The notes: generated from the letters alone by a model not told the origin. Numbered from the stretch's first letter, positions 34,004-46,169 are shown. The stretch is 64,000 nt of DNA from Polytrichum commune (GCA_950295325.1 OX485806.1:49843169-49907168); one strand, 5' to 3'. Program-made: numbers and translations.

Positions 34004-35066
34004 TCATTGCAATGCAAGGCATAAATCAACAGTCCACACCATGGTATGAAGGTCCATGGCTTGGTCCAACACGAAACATCGTTGGCCCTTAGAAAGGCCA
34101 GGAGCAACGGTGGTGCTGGTGTGGAATCCCATGGCATGCTCACGTTCGCCAGCCAATGATTTGGTGTGAGCATCCCACACCATACCCAACCCCCGATCGC
34201 GGAATACGAATGACTGTGAAAATATCATGAAAGTGGGGAAGGCCCTCCGTGGTGTCGCCACTTTGTTGACCAATGCCAACGGAAGTAAATCATCTCAAAC
34301 CACTGGCAAAGAGGTTCAGTTTGGATACAAGATGTCATCCATTTTTTAATCAAAAGGTGGAGACACTGCAAAAAATATTACAATTAATATGGATAACGGT
34401 GCAAGGTTGGTCCAAATTCAACGAGTTCAGTGGGCATAAAAACCAATGCTCGCGACATCCACAAAAATGGAATCCCAATAAAGGTAAATTATCAAAGATA
34501 TATCCTAAAGGGGACGGTTGGTGGGCAAACCACCACTGCATGAGCCGGATGAGGGCCCAAAATAGACTAGACCGGGGATCCTCTAGGCCTCGGCCTGCTC
34601 CAGCACGGGAGTGGCCCTAGCATGGCCATCCCGCGATCACTACATCCACTGGACCCAAGTGTTACAAGTTTTCCTCACTAATAAGTATAACATCATGAGG
34701 GAAACATGCAAAACACCCACAAATAGCAGTTGGGTGTAACTGTTGTGGGTACAACACCATCAACTGGTGGAAATGGTGGCAAACCACACAGGTGGACACG
34801 TGACTGTTGTCCACATAAACATACTGTCGAATTGTGAAGCCAACCTCTAACACGGCCGCCAATCCCATTCCAATGCCCCCAAAAACTTCCACAAAAGTAA
34901 TCCCCTTGTTCGGAGGGCGCCACACAATGGGATGTGCCAACGCCGAGGGCCTAGCCGGTATGACCGGCGTCGTAGAACCGAGAGAGAGTATAATATCCTC
35001 ACATCGCAGGAGTAGCTCTGTGAAATCACGCCAAGGAGGAAGAGGATCTTTGGGATGACACACCAA
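34004..35066 (-). pseudogene. Retroelement-encoded cytosine-5 DNA methyltransferase domain (decayed)
   Basis: Motifs occur in canonical, unpermuted order on the minus strand. Motif I FVEVFGGIGMG (34895-34863) is in the S-adenosylmethionine site, followed by YVYVDN as motif II. Motif IV is VVIAGWPC with the catalytic Cys (GWPC at 34631-34620), then GHSRAG and LEDPRSSLFW. A motif VI-like YIFDNLP replaces the usual ENV. A motif VIII-like segment lies near 34440-34415 before IWTNLAPL. Motif IX is EREHAMGF (34147 on) and motif X LDQAMDL. Breaks: stops at 34662-34664, 34617-34619 (just after PC) and two near 34425-34433, plus a frameshift near 34470. Such enzymes methylate DNA cytosine. It is not DRM-like, since DRM enzymes have permuted motifs. 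Upstream is the protease, downstream the RT. Confidence 0.88.
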
Positions 35067-35259
35067 TGCACTTTAAGGTGGCATCTCCCATTGATCCTTA
35101 GCACTCCCCATAAATGCCAAAGACTCCTCCAATAAAACCATGGATAATGGTACTATGGTAGGGGTAGCCACAAATGCCACATGAATAAATTCCCTGCGGC
35201 CATCCCCAGTCGACCAACCTGGTCGGATCCACGCCTCCTCAATCTAGTTGTCCATACCA

Positions 35260-35560
35260 AAACCGAGAGGATAAAGTGATTGCTGACCAACTAAAATATC
35301 GTAGTTGGTCACCTATGTTACCGCACACATGAGAATAGAAGGTACGGGTGGATCTCTAGGCTGTAGTGGCTCCCGAGTATAAGTAGTGGCCCGCTCCACG
35401 TGGCCAATGGATGTGATGATAATAAATGGGCAAAGAGCCAAGTCATTGGCCATCAACCACAGATTTGGCGTAAGTTTTTTTGCCAATCATAACAAGTTGT
35501 ACCCCTGAATTCATCATCACACATTGGGGAGCAACTTGAATTGTGTTGCCCCAGTTCGAC
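35260..35560 (-). pseudogene. Aspartyl protease of the methyltransferase-bearing element
   Basis: Minus-strand reading gives VMMNSGVQLVMIGKK, in which the retroviral-type active site D-S/T-G has become NSG (35511-35503), so the catalytic Asp is lost. After a frame change it continues ANDLALCPFIIITSIG and TNYDILVGQQ, the typical flap and end of a Ty3/gypsy protease. It lies between gag and the methyltransferase. Confidence 0.7.
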
Positions 35561-35580
35561 TGTCCACCAAAATACCGAAA

Positions 35581-36029
35581 TCATTCATCATACGTACAAC
35601 GCCAGGTCGAATGCCTCAACGCTCGCGAGCTGGTCGAGCAGTTACAACTGAGAGATAAGTTGCGCCCCCAAAGCTGGTGAATCATAAGATGAGGTTGGCT
35701 CTTGGCCATCCAGGCGTGTGCGTCAAAAGATGCAATGGCCTCCACTGCAAGCCTCGCTCGCTGTCTGGCCGCCTCCATGGACCCTCCGTGGCAAGAAGGT
35801 CAGCGGTGGCTTGAGCCATAGTCAGAGAAGATGGGGGTGCCTTTCCTTCCAAAATCCTACATGCTAAATGAAAAACCTTAGCTTGGATGCCAGATGACGA
35901 CCACCCCATCGCTGTGAACAAAAATGTGTGCAACACTTTGGGTTCCAAAGTGTGCATCACGTCAATCGCTGGATTCAAAGCCTCCAAGCTTGAATTACGA
36001 TCATTGATAGATTGGACATCATCTGCCAA
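35581..36029 (-). pseudogene. Gag-protease spacer of the methyltransferase-bearing element
   Basis: A minus-strand ORF of 115 codons (36029-35682) followed by a 65-codon frame (35778-35581) is helical in composition (AIDVMHTLEPKVLHTFLF, MAQATADLLATEG). No domain is recognised. It is on the gag-to-protease path and is most likely polyprotein sequence. Confidence 0.45.
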
Positions 36030-36098
36030 TCCAAAAGACGATGACAGACATGTCTAGCAATATGATCCGCGGGAGTATTGCCCGAGCTTAAAAGCTGT

Positions 36099-37435
36099 CT
36101 ACCGACCCCCCATGTGGTCGAAGGTGTGGCTCATGACACGGATTAAACACGTATCGCCGCTGCCGAACTCATCACCTCCCCTGAGGCTTCGAACATATAA
36201 AAAATGTGGAGTGGAAAAACTAGCCTGAGCTCCGGAATAAGACAATGAATCCAAAATTTGGCCGGATGACGCCAAACTTTTGAACCTATCTTCCAAGGCT
36301 CCAATCTTTGCCTCCAACATTTTTTTCTCGTTCGGAAGAAGACGTTTATATGGATGGAGAGCAAAGTAGTTTTCCATTGCATGATTGTTCCGCCCACAAT
36401 GGGAACACTTCAACTGCTTGGGTAAATGATTATCCGCCCCTTCCGTCGAATTCTTAGCGGGAACAACTAGTTTCCGCTTTGGATTACCTACTATATGGAC
36501 ATTTCTTTGTTTCAAAGGACAATCCTTCTTAGCATGGCCCGCCTGCCCACAAGACCAACAATATAAGCTCTTGTCCACCTCTGCCGCTGCCAGTCATGTA
36601 GTCGCAATCGGCACCTTTCGGGATTTGCTTGAATTCACTAGCAAGAACACCAAATCAGTGGTATCGTGTTGACATAAGACATGATCACACTACTCCACAA
36701 CGGCGAAAGCCTTTGCAAGTGTGGCCCGACCACCATAATCCATGATGATCCTAGGTAGAGCTAAGTCAATGAGGCATTTGTCAATCTTTGACAAAAAGAC
36801 CTTCACAAATTGGTTTTCCGCGAAAACACCTTCAGATTCCGTGGCAAATCTCGCCAACCTTGTGGTACGAGGTGTATCCTCTTTCTCCCACCGGAAGTCT
36901 TTGATCCACTGCATTTAATCTCGATGAAAACCTCCATATTGCTTCTCTAATTGAAGCTAGAATTCCTGTAGAAGATCAAAACCAGGCGGAGCCCCTCAAG
37001 AGGCTAATGCCGCTTGTGTAGCCTTGACATAGGGGGAGAGTAAGAAAATCGAGTTTGACGAACTCGCGGATATGAAAGCATGAACGTTTTCTTGAGGTTC
37101 ACTAAGAACGGTTCCGCTCCACGTGGCCAATACGTGAGCGTTCTCCACTTGTTCCGTCTTCACCATAAGAGGGGCTAATAAACTAGAAGCCACACCGTCC
37201 TTGACCTGGCGTAGCACCATCCAATGAGCGTCCCTCCATTATTCACAAGTCTGGAGCGCCTCGTGCTCCAAATGTTGGAGCAAAACTTGAATGCATATTT
37301 GTCATTAAAACTGGAATTACGTTGACGTTTCATTTGCATCCACATCGTAAATCGAATTTTCCAGTCTTGCAGGAAAATGGTCCATGCCCGACCGGAAAAC
37401 CTGTCTCGGACTCCACCTCGCGTCTCGTCTTCCAT
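36099..37435 (-). pseudogene. Gag of the methyltransferase-bearing element
   Basis: Broken frames cover the capsid part (37435-36690; for example FVKVFLSKIDKCLIDLALP) and the nucleocapsid ORF (36578-36099). The latter has a CCHC zinc knuckle CWSCGQAGHAKKDC (CX2CX4HX4C, from about 36560) and a second one, CSHCGRNNHAMENY, whose last Cys is Tyr. Two knuckles suit an RNA-binding Gag. Frameshifts separate the parts. Confidence 0.75.
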
Positions 37436-37654
37436 ATTGTCAAAAGTCCCTACCTCAAGGACGTGAGAACGCGTGGTAGTCCCCTAAACCGAAGTAGGCT
37501 GAAAATCCTCGTCGGTTGCTACCACTGGTTCAACGTCTAAGAGGTCCGATGATTAATTTTTCGATGCTCTTGGAGATGGCGAATGATAATGTTGGCTCCG
37601 AATCGTAACCATAAACCCACAATGAATATGATGACTAGAGCCAACAACCTACAT

Positions 37655-38060
37655 TACTCTGGTGTCAATGTAAAACAAAAAAATTGAAAAATACAACATG
37701 CACCTACAATCATTACCAATCTTATGAATTGTTGGTCATTACTCCAGCCTCATTATGAGGGAATATAATCACCGCCCACTTGGTGCACACACAAGGGTCT
37801 CGTCGGTAATGACTCCGACCTTACCCGTACAATACCTATCACAAACTAATACACCACAAAACGGGCAAGTTGGCAATTGCCAAGAATACAACCGGCCACG
37901 GGGAAAGGTACCACGACAAAATACAAAACTACAATAGATTTGTTAAAACTAAAAAGACATATCAAGTACAACAAATAAACACAACAAGCCTACAATCAAT
38001 ACACCACAACACCGAGGTGACCACAACATGTCATACCCAATTAACTGCAACCCCTGATTA
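37655..38060 (-). promoter_or_regulatory. Possible primer-binding site and LTR edge
   Basis: On the minus strand TGACACCAGAGT (37666-37655) resembles the initiator-Met tRNA primer site (8 of 12 bases as I recall it) and follows a TG/CA-type edge at 37669-37670. The next ~400 bases would be the 5' LTR, with a TATA-like ATTTATAATC on the minus strand near 38060. No second LTR is present to confirm it. Confidence 0.3.
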
Positions 38061-38739
38061 TAAATAATGGCTAGATCACATGACGTATATTCCAACCCAT
38101 ATGGTAGTCGGTTTTTTAGTTTTTGAAAGTTTGGATATGACTTTATTATTTACACAATAAGTATTTGAGTATTTCCATTTTAGCTAACGAGTCTTTCAAA
38201 TAAAACCGGTGGATTCAATTTCCTCACAAGGTGTTGTTGAAAATGTTTTTTATTGTATCAGAATAACCATCTAATTCATTAATGTCACAATGCTATATGC
38301 TTTGACACGAGCATTGGAATTTTATTTGTTGTTAGTTACATATTTAAATGCTAATTACAGTGAGTTGCCAATGCAGTTGAGAACATTGTGGGAAACAAAA
38401 ATGATGGTAGACCTCCTTTTGGCCAGCTTTAGTATGGGGGGATAATATGTTGTGTTGGGGATCATGTAGGTAATGCTATAGAAACTAGAAAGATGACATT
38501 TAATTGGAGTTGTGGTGAAGATGGTCATGGTGGTGTAGAAACATTTGTTTCTGTCGGATTATCTTCATGGAATAAAATTCATTTGTGCACACCCTATTTT
38601 TGGTCGAATCAATTAAATAATTTGTCCACTTTGAGAATTTTTTTTGTTAAGACCTCAATGGTTCTATATATTTATTTTTTAGAGCATAATATATTATCTG
38701 ATTCTAGAATATAATTGGCCAATTATCCAGGGAAGTTTC
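38061..38739. other. AT-rich, no clear feature
   Basis: Short ORFs only. A 73-codon plus-strand ORF (38493-38714) has no recognised motif. Confidence 0.3.
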
Positions 38740-39267
38740 CTAACCCCTCGGGACTACTATGAGTCGTATATGCAATTTTCTTATGCACACAGAGAACAAC
38801 AAGATCCGGTGTGCTTCCGTGCGGCAATCTTCACGACAATTTTGGCGTTCTGGTGTCAATGGTACGGTTTTGTGTACAATGTCAACTTGCTGAGCAAAGC
38901 AAATAGAGAGAAGATGTTGTTGACAAAGATCAACTACAACTAGGCAATGTGCTCAACATAATCTATCATTGGGCCTCACCATAGCTTGGTGAACGAATTC
39001 GAAGCTACCAGATACGGAGTAATTAGCCGAGCTCTAAAGAACCAGAGGCTGGCACACAACATTGTCATGCCCCAAGAGGAGATTATGGCCCCTAGTTACG
39101 TGGAAGAGTGCGGGCCATCGTCCCAGAGACCATTCAAACATATGAGCAAGAGCGACAAGAAGATGAAGCGTTGTGTTTTTGCAAAACGCAAAAAGATCTG
39201 GGTGGGGCTATGTAAAACCAATTTTTTGGCCATCGCCTATCCGAATAAGGCTATTAGCCAATTTTGA
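38740..39267 (+). pseudogene. Unrecognised protein-like ORF remnant
   Basis: One plus-strand frame from about 38740 reads protein-like sequence (DYYESYMQFSYAHREQQD, TILAFWCQWYGFVYNV, NREKMLLTKINYN) to stops at about 38941 and 38955. It then continues as a 93-codon ORF from 38986 (NEFEATRYGVISRALKNQRL, ending in a basic cluster SKSDKKMKRCVFAKRKK). Its composition is balanced and unlike shadow ORFs. I know no family for it; an envelope-like, accessory or DNA-binding transposon protein is possible. Downstream, GCTATTAGCCAATTTT and similar phrases recur around 39225-39300. Confidence 0.35.
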
Positions 39268-41650
39268 TGATTTTCATCTGGCGATCGGCTGTTGGACTTC
39301 ATCTGGAGTCGATGAAGGGGGCAATTGTCGTTCATAAGCGATTACGATGGCTAACAGACTCGTCACCTCCCTCGACGATAAGGAGGAGCCGGCCATCATC
39401 AAACGTAGGCTATTTGCATACAGAGTAGATCTTACATAGTCTCAAAAGTAGTGTTAGCAATAGGCGTAGAAAGATAGCCGCTTAGTGATTGAGTTCGGCC
39501 ATAGACAAGACCAAGCGAGATGCTTGAGTTCGTAGAGTTAGTGGAAGAAGAACCGTAGGAATCGGACTCTGAAATATGAAATTGACACTTTGTTAAATGA
39601 GCAAGTTGTGAGTAAGTCATGTTGTGTAGTTGTATGTCGTGAAAATAGGCAAGCAGTTTGAAGTAGGCCATTTCAGTTGTTTATGAGCAACGTCTGAAGA
39701 GTAAATTTGGGCAAATAGTCTGGCATAGCGTTGTAACGTGAAAATCAGGCAAATAGGCTAGTAGGAAGTCTGATTTGGAGTGAGTCCTAGTTGATTAAGA
39801 GTGAGTGATCAGAGAGGGAAGTGGAAAAAGTTGAGAATATACAGAGTTGTGAGGAATGTGAGGCAACATTCTGAGAGATCGAGACGTGTATGAAAATAAT
39901 GGTTGGACAAAGCCAATATGAGACAATAACCTGATGAGTAAACCAAAAAGTGGCGAGGCAACTGGTCTGAGAAAGGACTTGACGGGTGAAAACAATTTGT
40001 CGTAAAGAAGGCAAATCATGAGAGGACTCAGTGGGAAGCAAAATAGGGAATAAGCTTACATTGAGGCCGTCCGTCAAAAGTAGTGAGTGCAGGCAATTGG
40101 CCAAGTGAAGAAGGCCATAGTCTTGAGAGAGGGTTGAGAGAACCCTCGAGGTTGCTCAGTAGCCAGCCGAGAGGGCGATAGCCTTTATTGAGGGAGGCCG
40201 GCAGAGAGATTACAAAGAGGGGCCATCGTCTGGGCAAGTGCCGTTAACGTACTGGCCATTAGCTGGAGAGCCACAAAGAGAGAGAGAGAGTTGGGCCAAT
40301 TGCCAACGCATGACATGGAAGGACTAGGGACAGACTATAGGCTGCCAAGACATTACCTTCCCAAGAAGGAAAGATTACCCTACTGGAGTAAGACTTTACC
40401 ATATGCATGTTGTGATGAATTTAAAGAAGACTAGAGCCTTAAGGAAAAGATATAGCCTAGTTGTTAATGTATTGAATTTTATATTGACAATTGGATGATT
40501 CCTCTAGATGAATCACCAGATGGTTGAAGATGAAGGTGGTGACTTGAGTATGCGAAGACATCCATGGTGGTTGTAAGTTGAATTAAAAGGGAGTTAAAAT
40601 GTTGAATTTTCGCAATTGTGATTTATGTTGAGCAAAAACGATGCGGTTATCAAAAGACATTACCCCGGACTTCGGTCCTGACCAATTGCCAAGGACAACT
40701 TGCCAAGCTTTTGAGCTTCACGACTGAAATAGGTCAAGACGTAGAGTGATAGAAAAGTCCGTGAAAATAGGATGGAATCACTCACGACTGAGGAAACACA
40801 AATGAACCATAAGAGTGGAGAGTAAGCGGAATTAAAAAGGAATGAAGGAAGAAAGGCCCTAAGATGTTATTGTAATCCTCAATCTAATGTGACATTAACC
40901 CTTATAAATACTATCTCAGTTTTCTTGGAGACATAGTTCCCTGGGTTTTGTTGTTTTAAGTCATAGCAAAAACCTAACTACATACCCTAAACCATCAATG
41001 AAGTAATTCATCATTTTACACATAGTACCTATGGAAATTAATTTTTATCCATTAACATGCATTAGTAAAATACAAAACTTATCTATTACTTTTATTTGTG
41101 TTATTTGTTAGGATATTTGGTATGATTTAGACTTCCACAATCATTGGTTTGTGTGACCCACCACCAACTATACCCACCAAATCCCAGACAACCACCTCAT
41201 TGCACTTGGAAATAGAAAACCTACAAAATTACCAAAAAACAAACATTACCAAAGCAATCAAACATTATTATCACATTTTCAAGACCATAACATGACTAAT
41301 ATGGAAATGAATATTCATGACCACAAAAACTAATCTTTGAAAGCCTTTGCAACAATGAATTCCCACACACCTTCATGACAACACACAAGCATTCTTCACT
41401 CAAGAAGTAGCTATATATTCACAACTATGCATAGTGTCCTAACACCAAACTCCAAACTTGTAGTGCACATTCTTTCAATATATTTGTCACAAACTCAAAG
41501 GCTTTACATTATAAAATAATAACATCCAATGCAAAATTGAAAGACTTCTTCAAGAATAAAAAAAATGATACAAATTCACCCAACTTACTAGGTGAAAAAA
41601 TAACTCAAGCGCGGATGACATGCCAAATAACATCCTAGAAAACCTCAACT
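39268..41650. other. Intergenic, no identifiable gene
   Basis: The part from 39300 to 40350 is AG-rich on the plus strand with recurring GGCAA/GGCCAAT phrases; from 40850 on it is AT-rich. The ORFs here are short and of biased composition. No paired terminal repeats are seen. Confidence 0.3.
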
Positions 41651-44600
41651 TGTGAGCCCATGAACGTGCTTACATGAGTAATTAGACTAAAAATAGTTGT
41701 GAGAGCAATGGGAAAAACAGTGTGAGAACTTAAATAACATTTAAAAAATAAAATTGAACTAAAGTTATGGTAAGTTGAGAAGAGCTAGGTGGTAAAGTTA
41801 AGTTAAAAAACAAGTAGACGAGAGAAGAGAAAAAATCAAGTGGAGTTGTTTTTTTACGGGCCACCCAAGAGATGCCGAGCAATGCGAGAAAAAAAAGCGG
41901 GAGAGAGGGGTCTCGGGAGCTTGGAGAAGTAAGGCTCATTAGGGATGTCGCAAGAGAGAAAGGGGTATGCGAAAGCCATGCTGTGGTGAGAAATGAAGGC
42001 AGTCGCAGTGCCGTTGCAGCGTAAAGGTAGGAGATTTCTAAAGATAGGACATCAGTAGGGCATCAAAGAGACACATGCAATGAAAGGAGAAGGGCATGCA
42101 TGAGAAGCAAGATTTGCAATAGGAGGTAGAATCTCCGAGGTAATGTAGAATTTTCTTTGTGGTCGCGGTTATGTGCCACTCCAGTGGGGATCGGGTAACA
42201 ACAACATGCAAAATCGATCTACAAAGGAAGTGATGTTCCAAGACGGGTGAGTGTAATGAAAGTAGAGGGGGGAAGGATTAACAAACTAGGTTGGTGCACT
42301 GAATCCTATTTGCATGAGTTGGGGGGCATGTGATACTCGTGGAAGAAGGAGGAGTAGGCAACATCAAGAAGGCACGTGGGTGGAAGCCATGCCAGAATGG
42401 AAACTCTAGTGTTCCAAAACCTAATGATGGTAGGAGGGTCATGTGCGGCGATGCTTTGGTATGCTCAGAGGTGAAGGTGGGTAGGGTAGGTGTTGGGTGA
42501 GGAGTCATGGATTTGATGTCAATGATGTAACAAGGAGGAGAGGAGAGCGATTTCTAGATGCCCTGGCCTCGATGCTTATGCACTAGACAAATTGTGGGTC
42601 TCTGGGAAGGTTAATGTAGGTGGAGCAAGGATCGGAGTCCACACCTTGGTGTGCAGACAAAGGCCAACCTGGCTTCAAACATCCCAAAAAAACAACAGGT
42701 GGTTGTGGACAAATCTGGAAAAATAGGGAAGCAGAAGCTTTGCTTTGATGAAGGCTTTGGTGTTGGGTTAGAACCCTAGTAGTGGAGTGTGAGCAGGTAT
42801 CTTCCCCACCCTTGACTGCTCTCTAGTCCAGGTGGGGAATCCTTTCACACCTCCTATGTCATTGCTTACACATGCATCTTTGTTCCATTAATTGTGGGTG
42901 ATGTACATGACATTTTTTTATTAAATCGTGCAAGCATTTACAAATGCTTGATCACCATACAATGTTAAGCAACAATGAACCCATTGAATCCCTCCCACAT
43001 TCTAGTCTAATTGTTCTACCCTTCCACAAGCAGAGAATCCGACTCACAATCAAACCCCCCGCCTCCTGCTAACCATGATTTCACTGCTTAAGCACCTCAA
43101 CCAGCACCCCAGTGCAAGCTTAACACCACTTTAGCTCCCCTGACTCCTGACAAAGCGAATAGGACCTAAAGCCCATCCCATAGAGGGAAAAAAAACACCA
43201 TCTGAACCAAAAGAACCGAACGAATGCCACCAAAACCTGCTCCTCTACGCCTTGAATTCCTCTGAAAAGCCCTTGGAAAGTTTTTGAGAAGAGGAAGCAA
43301 AGAGCCTCCTCCACTTGTCAGTCCAGCGCTACCAGTTCACCCATGCGAGCTCAAAAACCGTTCGACTTCCGTCTCATTTCCCTCTCCTTGTTTACGACCA
43401 ACCCAATAGCTGCCTTGCCACATCGTCCCATATGGACTACCCCACCGTTCCAAGTGCTCCTTATGTATGCCCTTAACCCTTGCATAAAACCTTAATTGAC
43501 CATTTGCACAACAATCATAATTGTTTCACATTTCAATTACAACCCCCATGTTCAGGTTGTTCCTAGATGCACTCCCATAATCATTTGGTAGCCATTGATG
43601 GGCTTCTAGGAGTTCAGCTACATGTTGCTCCCATCCTTTAATTGAATTAACCTCACTTCAAATGACACTGTATTGGACGGCTCGGCAAATTGAAACACCG
43701 CAAGTTAACCCTCTCTCTCCCTGCTGGTACCGCTAATCCGCAGGACGATTCGCACCAACCAGACCTGCACCACCATTAATGAGTCAAACCAGTGAAGATT
43801 TTGAAATCGTGTTGCCGATGGTGTCTCTAAGCACAAGGGTTTCGCTACTCTTGCTCATGTGAGTCTACAATGTGTGATTTCTCCTCCCGCCAATACAATT
43901 AATCCAAATAAAAGGGATTCCGCCTGTATTCCTGCAGACTCGTACTCTAACAATCAATAGCCAACACATTTGAGCCCTCCCTACCACTACTAACTCCCAA
44001 TCACATCACATTTGCCTGTCACGGCAATAGTGGCTATCACAATGTTACATTGACCATTCCTACCCCTCGACCCCCACTGCTGCCCCCAAAGCTGCCCCCA
44101 AACTTCAACATCTACAGCTTGCCATGACCCAACACTTTGTACCTCTCACCATGACCACTCTCCACCTTCTTTTTTCCTCACTACAATTGGAACAACATTG
44201 GCCACCCTATTCCTTCTATTGTCCTACCTAAGCCTCCTTACCATGATTTTTGATGATGCCACACATGCTCAAAAAAAACACCAACACCAAAATTTCATGT
44301 CTCAAATTGGAAAATCTCTCCACCTCACTGTCACAACTCTAACAAAGGAGTTTGAATCACCGCAAATCCCTGGACCTCGAGCTCGAGCCTGGGACAACTC
44401 CCTACTCCCGAAAGGGAAAATAAATGGCTTGACCTTTTTCATTGATTTTTTTCTCCCCTTCTAGAGTCCACCTCCCGGCACATGCACTTGATTTTTTATT
44501 TTTCTCTCTTCCTAAGGGTGAGGTTCACTTCTTTTGCTTGCTTCTTACTTCCCAATACTTTGCATTAAAATTAATCAACATGTGAGTACAATTTTTTGGG

Positions 44601-45956
44601 CTCACATGGAGGAATCGATGGCTACATGAGCAATAACAACACTGACGATTCCTAGGGGCGGACAACAACAATGTCCTCAACAAAGGTTCATCATAGTTGG
44701 ATCTTATCTTTTGTTTTTTCTTTTCTTGAGATAAGATTGTACACTAACGCTTGATTTTAATTAAACAAGTCGAAGAGTATGAGTTGAATTTGATGGTAGC
44801 GTTGGTCTTAGGTTGGTCATCATGTTTGTTACTGCAATTGCATTGCAATCTTGAAGGTTGCAAAGCGAGGTGGCTGGGCCACGAAGTGCTCCAACAAACT
44901 AGGGGGTGAGTTGGTAGTGAAGGGTCGGCGGTGTTAGAATTGCGGGGGTCACACAATTGAGTCGGAGATCCCTCGGAAGAGAATCCACAAAGTGAGCCAA
45001 GAATGCATGGTTAGGTATAGAGTGTTTCGTGAAACCTTTTGTGGCAGGGCACGGTTGTCAAGTTAGGACTATGGACTTAATGCATGGGAAGCGGATGCAT
45101 GAAAAGCCGCAATGGCTTTGCCTCTACCTTGGGCAAATGCCGACCTGTTCTTTTATTGTTTGTTATTACTCTGTCAATTCGGAAGGTTGGTAGTCTAACC
45201 GTGAAGTTGCTCACCTAAGGAATGGGTTATCTAATTCAAAGGACTTTAGTGATTTCTCCCCAAATTGGCATTGATCAACTGCAAATAGGCAGGTGTTCTC
45301 CTTCATGCATTGTTTGCTACCTTGTCAGGGACTACGGGAGGCTGCTGTGTTTCTCCCATGGCCGTTGTTGTGTGTGCCATTTTCTCACTGTAGGGGATCA
45401 ATTAGGGTTGGCGCAAGTGCAACTCAAGGTGGAGGGACAAGATGGTGTTAGTGTGGCGGAAAGAGGAAGGTGATGGTGGCAATTGGAAACTGCAACTTTG
45501 ACGAAAAGTTGTGCAAGCCATGGATGGTGGCATCGACGATGTATAGATGGTAGCCAAGGAACAAGTCTGGTAGGGCATTGAGGCAAGAGGCTATGTCGGA
45601 CCAGGAAGCTAAAGGAAGGCAACATAGAGCAGGGTAGTTTGGCTACTCACTTCCTAGAGACTTTTAGCTGAATTAGACTCAGGATGGGAGTAGGCAACTA
45701 GGTGAGTTGGTGCAGTGGTTGTGAAGCCAAAGAATGCATACTAAAGTAGTAAAATAATGAATGATTATGCTTAAGGTGTTAATGAACATATGTGTGACAC
45801 ATATGTCATAATGAAATGGTGTCATATACACCACTTGCAATTCATGATGGGTTGAGCATAATTGCATGAGTAACAAGAGCCGAACAAGGTTTTTGTGAAA
45901 GAAATTCCCCACTTGAACTAGGACGCACTCAAGGGTGAGGAGGATTCTTGCTCACA
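41651..45956 (+). mobile_element. Solo LTR, family 2, split by a nested copy
   Basis: It starts TGTGAGCCCATG at 41651 and ends GATTCTTGCTCACA at 45956. Removing the nested reverse copy (42788-44606) leaves ~2.5 kb, close to the 2.74-kb copy at 54084-56823. A shared phrase AGATGCCGAGCAATGC lies ~210 bases from the start in both. Flanks CAACT and TAAAT agree at three of five positions. The end carries the family block CACTTGAACTAGGACGC. Confidence 0.6.
42788..44606 (-). mobile_element. Solo LTR, family 2, nested, reverse orientation
   Basis: On the plus strand it starts TGTGAGCAGG (42788), with the reversed family block CACCCTTGACTGCTC soon after, and ends TTGGGCTCACA (44606). It is flanked by a perfect 5-bp duplication TGGAG (42783-42787 and 44607-44611). 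The outer ~25 bp at its right end form the family palindrome. It lies inside another copy. Confidence 0.85.
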
Positions 45957-46169
45957 TAAATGGTGTGCCCGTCAAAAGCTTGGAACGGTTGATGGTTTGG
46001 GTAGTAATTGATGTGGCAAAAGATCATGTATGGAGCGGAGTAGCATTTTTGTTTGAGGTAAGTCAGCTTTATTCTAACCCTTGAAATCCCACCTTCGTGA
46101 ATCATTTTTTTTACCTTTTACTTGAATTTTATTTTTATTTCTCATTGTAACTGCTATTTCTTTTCACCG

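Larger units (their letters stand above)
31386..38060 (-). mobile_element. Ty3/gypsy element carrying a DNA methyltransferase domain
   Basis: Minus-strand order from right to left: possible LTR edge and primer site (37655-37670), gag with zinc knuckles, protease, cytosine-5 methyltransferase, RT, RNase H, integrase. The left end, including the 3' LTR, is missing; it abuts the chromovirus near 31385. Every domain is interrupted by stops or frameshifts. It differs from the chromovirus in its RT, RNase H and integrase and shows no chromodomain. The methyltransferase between protease and RT is the unusual part. Confidence 0.85.

Noticed and set aside
34004..35066. Methyltransferase as a captured host gene unrelated to the retroelement
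   Set aside because: It lies on the same strand exactly between protease and RT, without intron signals or flanking repeats, and continues the polyprotein path. A part of the element is the simpler reading, although sibling copies are needed to prove it.
41730..41939. Similar minus-strand ORFs at 41730-41939 and 54081-54374 (MSLTSPSSRDPS / MSLSSPTSQDPS)
   Set aside because: Both are at the same offset inside family 2 LTRs; shared repeat sequence explains the match.
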